Assembly: GCA_963695705.1 (NCBI GenBank)
Contig: CAVOHB010000001.1
Location: 1 to 64,000 of the forward strand
Direction of reading: 5' to 3'
DNA: 64,000 nucleotides
Source of the DNA: JBKPNJ01 sp963695705
Lineage (GTDB): Bacteria; Actinomycetota; Actinomycetes; Propionibacteriales; Nocardioidaceae
Position numbers and translations under genes: made by a program. Positions 26,975 to 35,498 of the stretch are shown here, piece after piece (positions within the stretch are counted from its first letter, which is position 1; each line of letters begins with the position of its first letter). The notes under the pieces were generated by a model that saw only the letters and a list, made by a program, of their open reading frames with translations, had not been told where the DNA came from and made no database searches.

Positions 26975-27620
26975 CGAGACCTCCCCGACTGACGAGACTT
27001 CCCCGGCTGACGAGATGACGCTTGCCGTGGTCGCCTGCGGCGCGATCGCGCAGCCCCTCGAGGACATCGCCCGGCGCCGCGGCTGGCCGGTGTCGGTGCA
27101 CCCCCTGCCGCCGCTGCTGCACAACCATCCCGAGCGGATCGCCGGCGAGGTCGAGAACCTGCTGACGTCGCTGCGCCAGCGGTTCCGGCACGTCGCCATC
27201 GGCTATGCCGACTGCGGCACCTACGGCGCGCTCGACGAGGTCTGCCGCCGGTCCGGTGCGCCGCGGCTGGGCGGGTCGCACTGCTATGACGTCTACGCCG
27301 GCGTCGCCGCCATGCAGGCCACGTTCGCCGCCGAACCCGGCACGTACGTCCTGACCGACTTCCTCGTCCGCTCGTTCCGGCGTTCGGTGGTCGTCGAGCT
27401 CGGGCTCGACCGGTTCCCGCAGCTGCGCGACGACTACTTCGGCAACTACCGGCGGGTGGTCTGGCTGGCGCAGCACCCGACCGAGGAGCTGAGCGCGCTG
27501 GCGCGGAGCGCCGCGGAGTCGCTGGGCCTGCCGCTGGAGATCCTGCCGGTCGGCGACATCGGGCTCGAGCGCGAGCTCGAGCGCCTGCTCACCCAGGCCG
27601 GACTGCTCACACCGGCTTGA
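26907..27620 (+). CDS. DUF1638 family protein
   Basis: 237 residues if started at the ATG at 26907, which has an excellent GGAGGAGGT ribosome-binding site and overlaps the preceding gene by 68 bp. The first ~36 residues are Ser/Thr/Pro/Asp-rich, made partly from an 18-bp tandem repeat, and are probably disordered. An in-frame ATG at 27015 would give the bare 201-residue domain but lacks a good site. The core begins TLAVVACGAIAQPLEDIARR and contains IGYADCGTYGALDEVCRRSG, GGSHCYDVYAGV, YVLTDFLVRSFRRSVVVELG and FGNYRRVVWLAQHPTEEL. The family has no firm function; conserved Cys/His/Asp suggest metal or cofactor handling. Position in the operon argues for a role in methyl transfer or corrinoid upkeep. 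Confidence 0.85.
   Translation: MSSSPTDLTSTTVSSTSSPSPTDETSPTDETSPADEMTLAVVACGAIAQPLEDIARRRGWPVSVHPLPPLLHNHPERIAGEVENLLTSLRQRFRHVAIGYADCGTYGALDEVCRRSGAPRLGGSHCYDVYAGVAAMQATFAAEPGTYVLTDFLVRSFRRSVVVELGLDRFPQLRDDYFGNYRRVVWLAQHPTEELSALARSAAESLGLPLEILPVGDIGLERELERLLTQAGLLTPA
26963..27016 (+). repeat. Three tandem 18-bp repeats at the gene overlap
   Basis: Units 26963-26980, 26981-26998 and 26999-27016 share TCCCCGACTGACGAGA with few changes. The stop of the activation protein lies in unit 1, and the repeats encode TDETSP-type units of the DUF1638 N-terminus. Confidence 0.8.
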
Positions 27621-28470
27621 CGGTGGCCAGCAGCCGCTGGCGCCACTGCTCGGTCTTGGCGACCTGGTTGAACGTGAAGATGTGCAGTCCCGTCACCGCG
27701 GCCTGCGGTGTTCCCGTCGTCGAGCCGATCCGCTGCAGCATCCGCTCCGGGCTGTAGCCACCCGGCGCGGTCAGCCGCATGAACCACGATGCGTGCTTTC
27801 TGAGGAACTTCGTGGAGTCCCCCACACCGACCTTGGTCGCCATCGACAGCAGCTTGGTCGGGTCGACTGGGCCGGCCAGGCCGATCCGGATCGGCAGCGT
27901 GATGCCACGGGCTCGGACCCGTCGCACCCAGCCGGTGAGTGTTGCGGCGTCGAAGCAGAGGTTGCTCACGATGTAGGTCCCGTGCTCGCGCTTGTCCCAC
28001 ATCGACTGGATCGTGATGTCGTCGTCGATGAGGGGGTGGCTCTCCGGGTAGCCGGTGATGCCGATGTGCGCGAACGGCCGTCCCATGGCGGTGAGCTCCG
28101 CGAGCAGGCTGACCGCCGAGTGGTACTTCCCCGCCGGTGGGTCGGCGTCCCCGGCCGGCACGAAGACGTCGTCGACACCGAGATCGAGGGCCTGCTGGAC
28201 AAGGTACTTCAGGTGGATCTCGTCGCGGACGAGCCGGGCGGACAGATGGGGCACCACGCGGTAGCCGTGAGCGACGAGCCGTCCGGCGAGGTCCATCGTG
28301 GTGTCGATGCCCTTGCTCGGCGAGGCGGTGATCGTGATCGGGATCGTCGTCGGCACGGACTCCACGACGGCCTGCTCGATCGTCTTGGTCGGCATGACCT
28401 CGTAGCGGATGTCCGCCAGCAGGTCCGCTGCGCCGCGGCTGATCGCCTTGTTGCGCACTGGGCAACTCAT
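27607..28470 (-). CDS. Methylenetetrahydrofolate reductase-like protein
   Basis: 287 residues of the MetF FAD TIM-barrel family: YEVMPTKTIEQAVVESVPTT, PITITASPSKGIDTTMDLAG, HGYRVVPHLSARLVRDEIHL, DDVFVPAGDADPPAGKYHSA, HIGITGYPESHP, and a C-terminal GLHIFTFNQVAKTEQWRQRL. It differs from housekeeping MetF in several strands and is best seen as a dedicated paralogue. In this context it would oxidise methyl-THF to methylene-THF, running opposite to methionine synthesis. It converges on DUF1638 with a 14-bp overlap of 3' ends. A GTTGC-N7-GCAAC palindrome overlaps its start codon region. Confidence 0.85.
   Translation of the reverse strand: MSCPVRNKAISRGAADLLADIRYEVMPTKTIEQAVVESVPTTIPITITASPSKGIDTTMDLAGRLVAHGYRVVPHLSARLVRDEIHLKYLVQQALDLGVDDVFVPAGDADPPAGKYHSAVSLLAELTAMGRPFAHIGITGYPESHPLIDDDITIQSMWDKREHGTYIVSNLCFDAATLTGWVRRVRARGITLPIRIGLAGPVDPTKLLSMATKVGVGDSTKFLRKHASWFMRLTAPGGYSPERMLQRIGSTTGTPQAAVTGLHIFTFNQVAKTEQWRQRLLATVKPV
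28450..28466. promoter_or_regulatory. Putative IclR operator at the start of the MetF-like gene
   Basis: GTTGC-N7-GCAAC, a perfect 5-7-5 palindrome within the first codons of the leftward MetF-like gene. It matches the motif at 17691 exactly in its arms, about 11 kb away. Lying in coding sequence, it may be fortuitous, or it may mark the true start as lying further downstream. Confidence 0.35.
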
Positions 28471-28548
28471 CTCGTATTACGCACCACTGAGTGCCTGAGC
28501 GTAGCCCGGCCGACTCCCGACCGGCAACTCACCCGCCCTGGGTGCTGG

Positions 28549-28609
28549 CAGGCGGGTTTGCGGAGGATGTTACGTCTGTGGTGACCGAACATCCTCCACA
28601 GATCCCTGC
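28549..28609 (-). repeat. 61-bp repeat, copy 2 (inverted partner at 21019-21079)
   Basis: Inverted copy of 21019-21079, with a single mismatch. It lies 40 bp beyond the purH stop codon and about 80 bp upstream of the MetF-like start, so the two copies enclose the methyl-transfer cassette exactly (7469 bp between them). Same internal 10-bp stem and alternative pairing. Confidence 0.9.
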
Positions 28610-28649
28610 TCCCCGCGACCCGACACTGACGGCGCAGCGATCCGACAGC

Positions 28650-30227
28650 TCAGTGGAAGAAGTGGCGGGTCCCGGTGACGTACATGGAGATGCCGGCCGA
28701 GCGAGCCGCGTCGACCACCTCCGCATCGCGCATCGAACCTCCCGGCTGCACCACCGCTCGCACGCCCCCCTCGGCGAGGGCGGTCAGCCCGTCGGCGAAG
28801 GGGAAGAACGCATCCGACGCAGCCATCGATCCCACCGCGCGGTCACCGGCTCGCGAGAGCGCCAGCCGGGCGGAGTCCACCCGGTTCACCTGACCCATGC
28901 CGACGCCCACCGTCGCGCGGTCCTGGGCCAGCACGATCGCGTTCGACTTCACCGCGCGGCATGCCCGCCAGGCGAACTCCAGATCCGCCATCTCCTCCTC
29001 GGTCACCGGGTCCCCCGCGGCGAGTGTCCAGGAGTCGACCGCGTCCCCGTCGGCGTCGATCCCGTCGCGGGTCTGCAACAGCATCCCGCCGGTGATGCTC
29101 CGCCACTCGGTGCCGCCCGGCGCCGCCGGTTCGCAGACCAGCAGCCGGATGTTCTTCCTCGCCGACAGCTTCGCCACGGCCCGCTCGGCGAAGGCGGGGG
29201 CGACGACCACCTCGGTGAAGATGTCGGCGAGCTGATCGGCCAGCGCTTCGGTGACCGGCGCATTGGTCGCCACGACGCCGCCGAAGGCCGAGACGGGGTT
29301 GCAGGCATGCGCCTTGCGGTGCGCCTCGGCGATGTCGGAGCCGAGCGCGATACCGCACGGGTTGGAATGTTTGATGATCGCCACGGCCGGCTCGGTGAAG
29401 TCGTACGCCGCCCGGCGGGCAGCGTCCGCGTCGACGTAGTTGTTGTACGACATCTCCTTGCCGTGCAGCTGATGCGCCTGGGCGAGTCCGGGTACGGGCA
29501 CGAAGCCGTTGACGTACAGCGCCGCCCGCTGGTGCGGGTTCTCGCCGTAGCGCAGCTGCGCCGCCCGGTCCCAGGTGGCTCCGATCCAGGCTGGGAAGCC
29601 GCTCCCATCGGAGGTGTCGACCAGGACGTTCCCGATCCACGACGCCACGCTCACGTCGTAGTTCGCCGTGTGGACGAACGCCTCCGCGGCGAGCCGCCGG
29701 CGTTCCGCCAGCGTGAATCCCCCGGCGACAACTGCCTCGAGCACTCGCTCGTACTGTCCGGGCGACACGACGACCGCCACACTGGCGTGGTTCTTCGCCG
29801 CGGCGCGCACCATCGACGGACCACCGATGTCGATCTGCTCGACGACCTCGTTGTTCGTGCCGCCCGACATCACCGTCGCGACGAACGGGTACAGGTTGCT
29901 CACGACCAGGTCGAAGGGCTCGATGCCCAGCCGGGCGAGCTCAGCGCGGTGCGCCTCGATCCGCTGGTCGGCCAGGATGCCCGCGTGCACGCGCGGGTGC
30001 AGGGTCTTGACCCTCCCGTCGAGGCACTCGGGGAAACCGGTCAGGTCCTCGACCGTCGTGACCGGCACCCCCGCGTCGAGCAGCCGGGCCGCCGTCGAAC
30101 CCGTCGACACGAGGGTGACGCCGGCCTCATGCAGGCCGCGGCCCAGATCGGCCAGCCCGGTCTTGTCGAACACCGAGACCAGCGCACGCCGGATCGGACG
30201 ACGCGCAGGGTCGGGGTCTGTAGTCAC
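28650..30227 (-). CDS. purH: Bifunctional AICAR transformylase / IMP cyclohydrolase
   Basis: 525 residues. Catalyses the last two steps of IMP synthesis, using 10-formyl-THF. The N-terminal IMP cyclohydrolase domain starts RRALVSVFDKTGLADLGRGL and has VKTLHPRVHAGILADQR. The C-terminal transformylase domain has the catalytic-site IIKHSNPCGIALGSDIAEAH, NPVSAFGGVVATN and LRYGENPHQRAALYV. The start ATG overlaps the purN stop by 4 bp. The standard purN-purH pair is here directly beside the one-carbon cassette, but the orientation and the 61-bp repeat separate them. Confidence 0.97.
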   Translation of the reverse strand: MTTDPDPARRPIRRALVSVFDKTGLADLGRGLHEAGVTLVSTGSTAARLLDAGVPVTTVEDLTGFPECLDGRVKTLHPRVHAGILADQRIEAHRAELARLGIEPFDLVVSNLYPFVATVMSGGTNNEVVEQIDIGGPSMVRAAAKNHASVAVVVSPGQYERVLEAVVAGGFTLAERRRLAAEAFVHTANYDVSVASWIGNVLVDTSDGSGFPAWIGATWDRAAQLRYGENPHQRAALYVNGFVPVPGLAQAHQLHGKEMSYNNYVDADAARRAAYDFTEPAVAIIKHSNPCGIALGSDIAEAHRKAHACNPVSAFGGVVATNAPVTEALADQLADIFTEVVVAPAFAERAVAKLSARKNIRLLVCEPAAPGGTEWRSITGGMLLQTRDGIDADGDAVDSWTLAAGDPVTEEEMADLEFAWRACRAVKSNAIVLAQDRATVGVGMGQVNRVDSARLALSRAGDRAVGSMAASDAFFPFADGLTALAEGGVRAVVQPGGSMRDAEVVDAARSAGISMYVTGTRHFFH

Positions 30228-30832
30228 GAGCCGAACCGTACCTTCCTGCCGGTGATGCGGAAGCCTTCACGGACCATGCGCCCGACTGTGTCGACGAGCA
30301 GGGCGCGCTCGGCGACCTTGATGCGCTCATGCAGGCTGTCCACATCGTCGTCATCGTGCAGCGGCACGGCCTGCTGGGCGACGATCGGGCCGGTGTCGAT
30401 GCCCTCGTCGACGACGAACAGCGTGCACCCGGTCACCTTGACGCCGTAGTCGAGCGCCTCCCGCGGTCCGTCCATGCCGGGGAACGAGGGCAGCAGGGCG
30501 GGATGCGTGTTGACCGTACGACCGGAGTGACGAGCCAGAAATGTCGGACCCGTGAGCTTCATGAACCCGGCGAGCACGATGAGGTCGGGATCGTGGGAGT
30601 CGCACGCGGCCGCCAGAGCGGCGTCCCAGTCGCCGCGACTGGCGAAGTCCTTGACCCGCAGCACGAACGTGGGGACACCTGCCCGCCGCGCTCTGGCCAG
30701 GCCCTCGATCCCGTCTCGGTCGGCACCGACCGCCACCACGGTCGCGCCGTAGCGCGGATCCCGGCAGGCGTCGAGCAAAGCCTGGAGGTTGGTGCCGGCA
30801 CCCGACACCAGGACAACCAAGCGGGCGGACAT
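30224..30832 (-). CDS. purN: Phosphoribosylglycinamide formyltransferase
   Basis: 202 residues. Transfers formyl from 10-formyl-THF to GAR in purine synthesis. Features are LVVLVSGAGTNLQALLDAC, LIVLAGFMKLTGPTFLARHS, the active-site NTHPALLPSFPGMDG (Asn and His) and CTLFVVDEGIDTGPIVAQQA (catalytic Asp). The stop overlaps the purH start, so the two are coupled. DUF6350 lies upstream in the same direction. Confidence 0.96.
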   Translation of the reverse strand: MSARLVVLVSGAGTNLQALLDACRDPRYGATVVAVGADRDGIEGLARARRAGVPTFVLRVKDFASRGDWDAALAAACDSHDPDLIVLAGFMKLTGPTFLARHSGRTVNTHPALLPSFPGMDGPREALDYGVKVTGCTLFVVDEGIDTGPIVAQQAVPLHDDDDVDSLHERIKVAERALLVDTVGRMVREGFRITGRKVRFGS

Positions 30833-30935
30833 CTGGTCGCTCCCTCGTCAGGATGCGGGAGGATGCGGGCGCTGACTCCGGCGCATCAGCGGCGGTCGCC
30901 TCCCGGCCCGCGGACACCTTACCGACCGGCGGGCG

Positions 30936-32147
30936 TCACCCTGTCACGGCGCGGTCGGAGCGCCGCGAGACCAGCCGGCAGACGACCCCTGCGACCAGTC
31001 CGCCAAGCCCCATCGCGACGGCACAGACCGCGACCGTGCTCCAGACGTCGACACCGACATCGGTCATCCGCCCGGGGCCGATCGCGCCCCCGCCGAGACC
31101 GGTCAGCAGGCCGAAGACCACCCCGGCGGAGACACCGGCGAAACCTCCGCGCAGCGACGCGACGTCGATCCCGTAGACCGGGTAGCGCCGTACGGCCAGT
31201 GTGCCGGCGACGGCGCCGGCCAGCATCGGAACGGTCACCAGCGCGGCGATCCACCATGGTTGCGTACCGTCACTCGGCAGCGCCGCCAGGAGCGGGAACG
31301 CGGGCACGGCGCCCAGATGGACGCCACTCGGCGCGACGACGGTGCCGGTCCCCAGCGTGAAGCCGGGGCCGGCGGCGAAGGCGCCGGCGAACAGCGCCGC
31401 GTTCGGCAAAGCCGCGATGCCGGCCAGCAGCAGCACGGCGCCTCCCACCACGCCGGGGTGCAACGAGTCCATGACCGAGCGGGCGGTGGTGAAGTCCGCC
31501 AGCAGCGAGACCGACACCAGCAGGGCGCCGACTCCCAGCATCGCCGCCGTTCCGGCAGCCGCGCCGGTCGCGGCGACGCGGAGCCACTCCGGGGCTGCCC
31601 GCCAGAGCGGACCGGCCTGCCCGGAACCGCGCGCCATGCCGAGGCCCCCGAACGCCGAAGCGAGCATGAACGAGCCGACAGCGGTACGAGGAGTGCTCGG
31701 CGCCAGCGCCGCCGTCGACGACAGCACCGAGACGGCACTGGCGATGACCGCGTACACGCCGGCGAGCACCCCTGCCCCGATCAGGCAGGACCGGGAATCG
31801 GTGACCGCCGACGTCGCGCCGGCCCATGCCGCCGCCCGGTAGAGGAGGGCCGCCCAGGCGATCGAGAGCCCGAGCGGGACAGCGGTGACGCTGACCGTGG
31901 CCAGCCCCAGCCCGCTGCCGTGGCCGAGCAGCCAGGCCAGCGCACCCGCGCGGATCCCGTCGCCCACCTCGCCGCTCGATCCGGCGAACCACGCCAGCAC
32001 CGCCACCGCAACGCACGAGAGCAGCCCCACGACGGCGGCCCAGCCCGCGGCGATCGCCGCTCCCAGCCAGGCCGGCCGGGCCGGTTCGTCTGTCTGGGGC
32101 TCGACGCGCAGCAGCGAGCTGGACAGGAGAGCGGTCATCGGTTCCAT
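30936..32147 (-). CDS. DUF6350 multi-pass membrane protein
   Basis: 403 residues, almost entirely hydrophobic, with roughly ten predicted helices (for example AAGWAAVVGLLSCVAVAVLA and PTVSV-type loops between). In actinobacteria this family is regularly encoded just upstream of purN, as here. No catalytic motif is visible and its role is unknown. The same strand and about 100 bp spacing suggest co-transcription with purN-purH. Confidence 0.85.
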   Translation of the reverse strand: MEPMTALLSSSLLRVEPQTDEPARPAWLGAAIAAGWAAVVGLLSCVAVAVLAWFAGSSGEVGDGIRAGALAWLLGHGSGLGLATVSVTAVPLGLSIAWAALLYRAAAWAGATSAVTDSRSCLIGAGVLAGVYAVIASAVSVLSSTAALAPSTPRTAVGSFMLASAFGGLGMARGSGQAGPLWRAAPEWLRVAATGAAAGTAAMLGVGALLVSVSLLADFTTARSVMDSLHPGVVGGAVLLLAGIAALPNAALFAGAFAAGPGFTLGTGTVVAPSGVHLGAVPAFPLLAALPSDGTQPWWIAALVTVPMLAGAVAGTLAVRRYPVYGIDVASLRGGFAGVSAGVVFGLLTGLGGGAIGPGRMTDVGVDVWSTVAVCAVAMGLGGLVAGVVCRLVSRRSDRAVTG

Positions 32148-32334
32148 CGTCGCCTACCGGTGAGTACGAAACGGCCGCTGACACGCCGCCCGACCCACTC
32201 GGCGGCCCTGGACGGTCCCCTAGGTGAGCCCGGCCGACTGCGTTCGGATTCGCCCGGCCGCGACTCGTCGCGTACCGTCGAAACATCGAGATCGGGCGGG
32301 GATAGTGACGATGCAGGCGTGACGAGGTGACGTG

Positions 32335-34131
32335 ATGGCGCGAGTCGACGAGTTCGACGCGTTCTATTACGCACATCGCCGGGCGCTGCTGCAGCAGACG
32401 TATGCGGTGACCGGCGACCTCGAGTCCGCCAGGCTCAGCGTCCGCGAGGCGTACGTCCGCGCCTGGCAGCGCTGGCGCTGGGTAGCGGCGCGTGACGACC
32501 CCGACGCGTGGGTACGCACCGAGGCCTGGCGGATCGCCTCCCGGGAAGGGCCGGACGGGGCCAACGGCCATGCGCCACCGGCCGAGCTCGACGACCTGAC
32601 GTCGATGAGTCCCGCCCAACGGCGCGCCGTCGTGCTCCGGGACCTGGTTCACCTCAGCGACGACCAGATCGCGAAGGAGACCAGGACATCGCCCGCATCG
32701 GTCGCCGAGCTGCTCGACCAGGCACAGGCGGTGATGCCGGACACCGCAGCCGACGGGATCGGCGGCAGGCTGGCGGCGCTGCGATCGACGGCTGACACGA
32801 CCCCCATGTCCCGGGCTCCGTCGGTACGACGAGACGGCGACCGGCGGCGAAGGCGCCGGCTCACCGGCTGGCTCGTCGCCGCCGCGGTGCTGGTCGCCGC
32901 CGGCACCGCGGGTGCGGTCTACCTGGCGGGCGACTCCGACAGTGACGCCACCGCGACCTCCCCGACGTCACCGGTCGCCACGGACACCACCCCGACCAGC
33001 CCTCAGGTGAGGGTGTCGCGAGGTGAGCTCCTCGACGCGGCCGCGGTCACCCGCCTGCAACCGGACCAGACGTGGGCGGTCGACTCCACGACGGCCACAT
33101 CAGAGCCGACCCGGCGGGTGTACGGCTGTCCGCCGTCGCCGCTGCCGCCCCCCGTACCCACCCAGGCCTGGACGCGAGACTTCACCGGCGGCGGTCCGCA
33201 GAGCGTTGCCACGCAGACCGTCGAGCTCGCCGACTCCGAGAACAGCGCCGACAGCGCCTACACCGAGATGGCCGGTTGGGCCGCGGCGTGCCGGATCCCG
33301 CGCACCACGCTGCTGAGGAGCTACGACCTGCCGGGCATCGGAGACGAAGCCTCGGTGCTGGTGCTCCGCCAGAGCCCTCCGTCGGCCCCCGAGACAGTGG
33401 TCGCCGTCGGGCTCGCCAGGACCGGGACGGTCACGACGAGCATCGTCGAGGTGACACCAGCGCCCGTCCCGGTCCGGGTGGGTGCAGTGGCCGGAGCGCT
33501 CGGCGCGTCGGTGGCCGAGCTCTGCGCGGACGGCGGAGGATCGTGCGCCGCGGATCCCTCGCTGCAGCTGGTCGGACCCCCCGAGTACGGCGACGCGACC
33601 GGTTTCCTGGCCCCGGTCGACCTCACGCCGGTACCGGGGACCATCGGCGGCTGGGTCGGTACGACGCCCGCGCCGGCGCGGGACAACATCTCCGCGACGC
33701 TGTGCGACCAGGCGGACTTCAGCGGCACCCGGAACGCCGAGTGGCGGACGTTCGTGGTGCCCGCCGCGAAGAACCTCCCGCTGCGGTTCGGCCTGACCGA
33801 GACCGTCGGAACACTCCCCAGCGCGTCGGCGGCAACCCGCTTCGTCGACCAGGTCAAGCAGAACGTCGCCGGCTGCGAGACACGCGAGCTGAGCGCGAGC
33901 GTCCTCGACTCCAGCGCCGCCGACGCACCACCGGTGCACGCGTCGATCTGGAGGTTCGAGTTCGAGATCAACAACCAGGCTGAGACGGTGGCCTACCGGG
34001 TCGCGGTCCTGCGCCGCCACAACCAGGTCGCCGAGGTGACGATGTTCCCCGGGCAGGGCTTCGATGTGACCGACGCCGATTTCACCGCGATGGTCGTACG
34101 CGCGGGCGAACGACTGCACGAGCGGGACTAG
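32335..34131 (+). CDS. Sigma-70-like domain fused to a membrane-anchored sensor domain
   Basis: 598 residues from the ATG at 32335 (a GTG two codons... one codon earlier is also possible). Residues 1-75 resemble ECF sigma region 2 (DAFYYAHRRALLQQTYAVTG, VREAYVRAWQRWRW). Residues 85-130 resemble region 4 (MSPAQRRAVVLRDLVHLSDD, IAKETRTSPASVAELLDQA). After a basic stretch RRDGDRRRRRRLTG comes a single helix near 180-200, then a Thr/Ser/Pro linker and about 380 outward-facing residues with paired Cys (YGCPPSPL, WAAACRIP, LCADGGGSCAADP) like PknH-type sensor domains. It may be a tethered regulator freed by a signal, or a sigma-derived protein that no longer binds polymerase. Confidence 0.75.
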   Translation: MARVDEFDAFYYAHRRALLQQTYAVTGDLESARLSVREAYVRAWQRWRWVAARDDPDAWVRTEAWRIASREGPDGANGHAPPAELDDLTSMSPAQRRAVVLRDLVHLSDDQIAKETRTSPASVAELLDQAQAVMPDTAADGIGGRLAALRSTADTTPMSRAPSVRRDGDRRRRRRLTGWLVAAAVLVAAGTAGAVYLAGDSDSDATATSPTSPVATDTTPTSPQVRVSRGELLDAAAVTRLQPDQTWAVDSTTATSEPTRRVYGCPPSPLPPPVPTQAWTRDFTGGGPQSVATQTVELADSENSADSAYTEMAGWAAACRIPRTTLLRSYDLPGIGDEASVLVLRQSPPSAPETVVAVGLARTGTVTTSIVEVTPAPVPVRVGAVAGALGASVAELCADGGGSCAADPSLQLVGPPEYGDATGFLAPVDLTPVPGTIGGWVGTTPAPARDNISATLCDQADFSGTRNAEWRTFVVPAAKNLPLRFGLTETVGTLPSASAATRFVDQVKQNVAGCETRELSASVLDSSAADAPPVHASIWRFEFEINNQAETVAYRVAVLRRHNQVAEVTMFPGQGFDVTDADFTAMVVRAGERLHERD

Positions 34132-34150
34132 GCGTGACGGGGGTGCCGCG

Positions 34151-35398
34151 GTGACCGACACGTCGGCGGGCGCGTTCACCCGTGAGGACGCCCTCGCCCT
34201 CGACCGGGCCGATCCGCTCGGTGGCTGCAGGTCCCGCTTCCGGCTGTCGCACGACGTCATCTACCTGGACGGGAACTCGCTGGGCGCGCTGCCCGTCGGA
34301 GTTGCCGCCCGAGTGAGCCGGCTGATCGAGCACGAGTGGGGCCAGGGGCTGATCGGCTCATGGAACACCGCGGGGTGGATCGACCTGCCCCAGCGGGTGG
34401 CCGGCAAGATCGCGCCGCTCATCGGTGCGCGGGCGCACGAGGTGCTGGTGGCCGACTCCACCTCGGTCAACCTGTTCAAGCTCCTCGTCGCCGCCGCCCG
34501 GCTACGCCCCGACCGTCGGGTCCTGGTGATCGAGCCCACCACGTTCCCAACCGACGGATACATCGCGGCGAGCGTCGCCCGGCTGCTCGACCTCGAGCTC
34601 CGCTGGTGTGACCCCGCCGACCCGCTGGCGGCGGTCGACGGGCGGACCGCGGTGCTGGCGCTGACGCACGTCGACTTCCGCACCGGCCGGATGTACGACA
34701 TCCCGGCGCTGACCGGGGGCGTTCAGCAGACCGGCGCGCTGATGCTGTGGGATCTCTGCCACTCGGCGGGCGCCGTGCCGGTGGATCTGCGGGCCGCCGA
34801 CGCCGACCTCGCGGTGGGGTGTACGTACAAGTACCTGAACGGCGGGCCAGGCGCGCCCGCGTACCTCTTCGTCGCCGAGCGTCACCATGGCGGCATCGAC
34901 CAGCCGTTGCCGGGCTGGATGGGGCACGCGGAGCCGTTCGCGATGGAGCGGGAGTTCCGGCCCGCACCCGGCGTCGCGTCCATGGCCGCGGGCAGCCCCA
35001 CCATCGTCTCCCTCGCCGCTCTCGACGCGGCACTGGACGTCTTCGACGGGGTGGACCCCGGGCACATCCGCGTCAAGTCCCTGGCGCTCACCGGACTGTT
35101 CATCGACCTGGTAGCGCATCGGATCGGTCGCGAGCTCGAGATCGTGACCCCGCTGGACGGCCGCGACCGCGGTAGCCAGGTGTCGGTGCGCCATCCCCGG
35201 GCGTACGAGGTCGTGCAGGCACTGATCGCGCGCGGCATCATCGGCGACTTCCGCGCACCCGACCTCGCCCGGTTCGGGTTCGCCCCGCTCTACACCAGGT
35301 TCGTCGACGTGTACGACGCCGTGTGCGCGCTCGAACGGGTGCTGGCCGGGCGCGAATGGGACAACCGGGACTACGACCGACGGAGCAGGGTCACCTGA
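34151..35398 (+). CDS. kynU: Kynureninase
   Basis: 415 residues from GTG 34151. A fold-type I PLP enzyme that cleaves kynurenine to anthranilate and alanine. The N-terminal signature is VIYLDGNSLGALPVGV; then DSTSVNLFKLLVAAA, LTHVDFRTGRMYDIP, LMLWDLCHSAGAVPVDL (PLP-ring Asp) and the Schiff-base lysine in GCTYKYLNGGPGAPAYLF. The C-terminal GIIGDFRAPDLARFGFAPLY is family-specific. No other kynurenine-pathway gene is adjacent. It follows the sigma-like fusion by 20 bp, so the two may share a transcript. Confidence 0.93.
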   Translation: MTDTSAGAFTREDALALDRADPLGGCRSRFRLSHDVIYLDGNSLGALPVGVAARVSRLIEHEWGQGLIGSWNTAGWIDLPQRVAGKIAPLIGARAHEVLVADSTSVNLFKLLVAAARLRPDRRVLVIEPTTFPTDGYIAASVARLLDLELRWCDPADPLAAVDGRTAVLALTHVDFRTGRMYDIPALTGGVQQTGALMLWDLCHSAGAVPVDLRAADADLAVGCTYKYLNGGPGAPAYLFVAERHHGGIDQPLPGWMGHAEPFAMEREFRPAPGVASMAAGSPTIVSLAALDAALDVFDGVDPGHIRVKSLALTGLFIDLVAHRIGRELEIVTPLDGRDRGSQVSVRHPRAYEVVQALIARGIIGDFRAPDLARFGFAPLYTRFVDVYDAVCALERVLAGREWDNRDYDRRSRVT

Positions 35399-35498
35399 CG
35401 CTGTCCACCCCCGGCGCTGGATGCCGCGCGGCCTGCGGCACTCGCACGGTGACACGTACCCGAATACCCCGGCGAGTCAGCGGATCTCAGAGTGGAGA

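Noticed and set aside
24548..27199. Open frame of nearly 900 codons antisense to the activator gene
   Set aside because: Low-complexity shadow; the forward strand encodes a clear ferredoxin-ASKHA protein.
28549..28609. 61-bp repeat as a plain intrinsic terminator
   Set aside because: The stem is good, but there is no T-run on either side and the copies have opposite orientation relative to the leftward genes around them.
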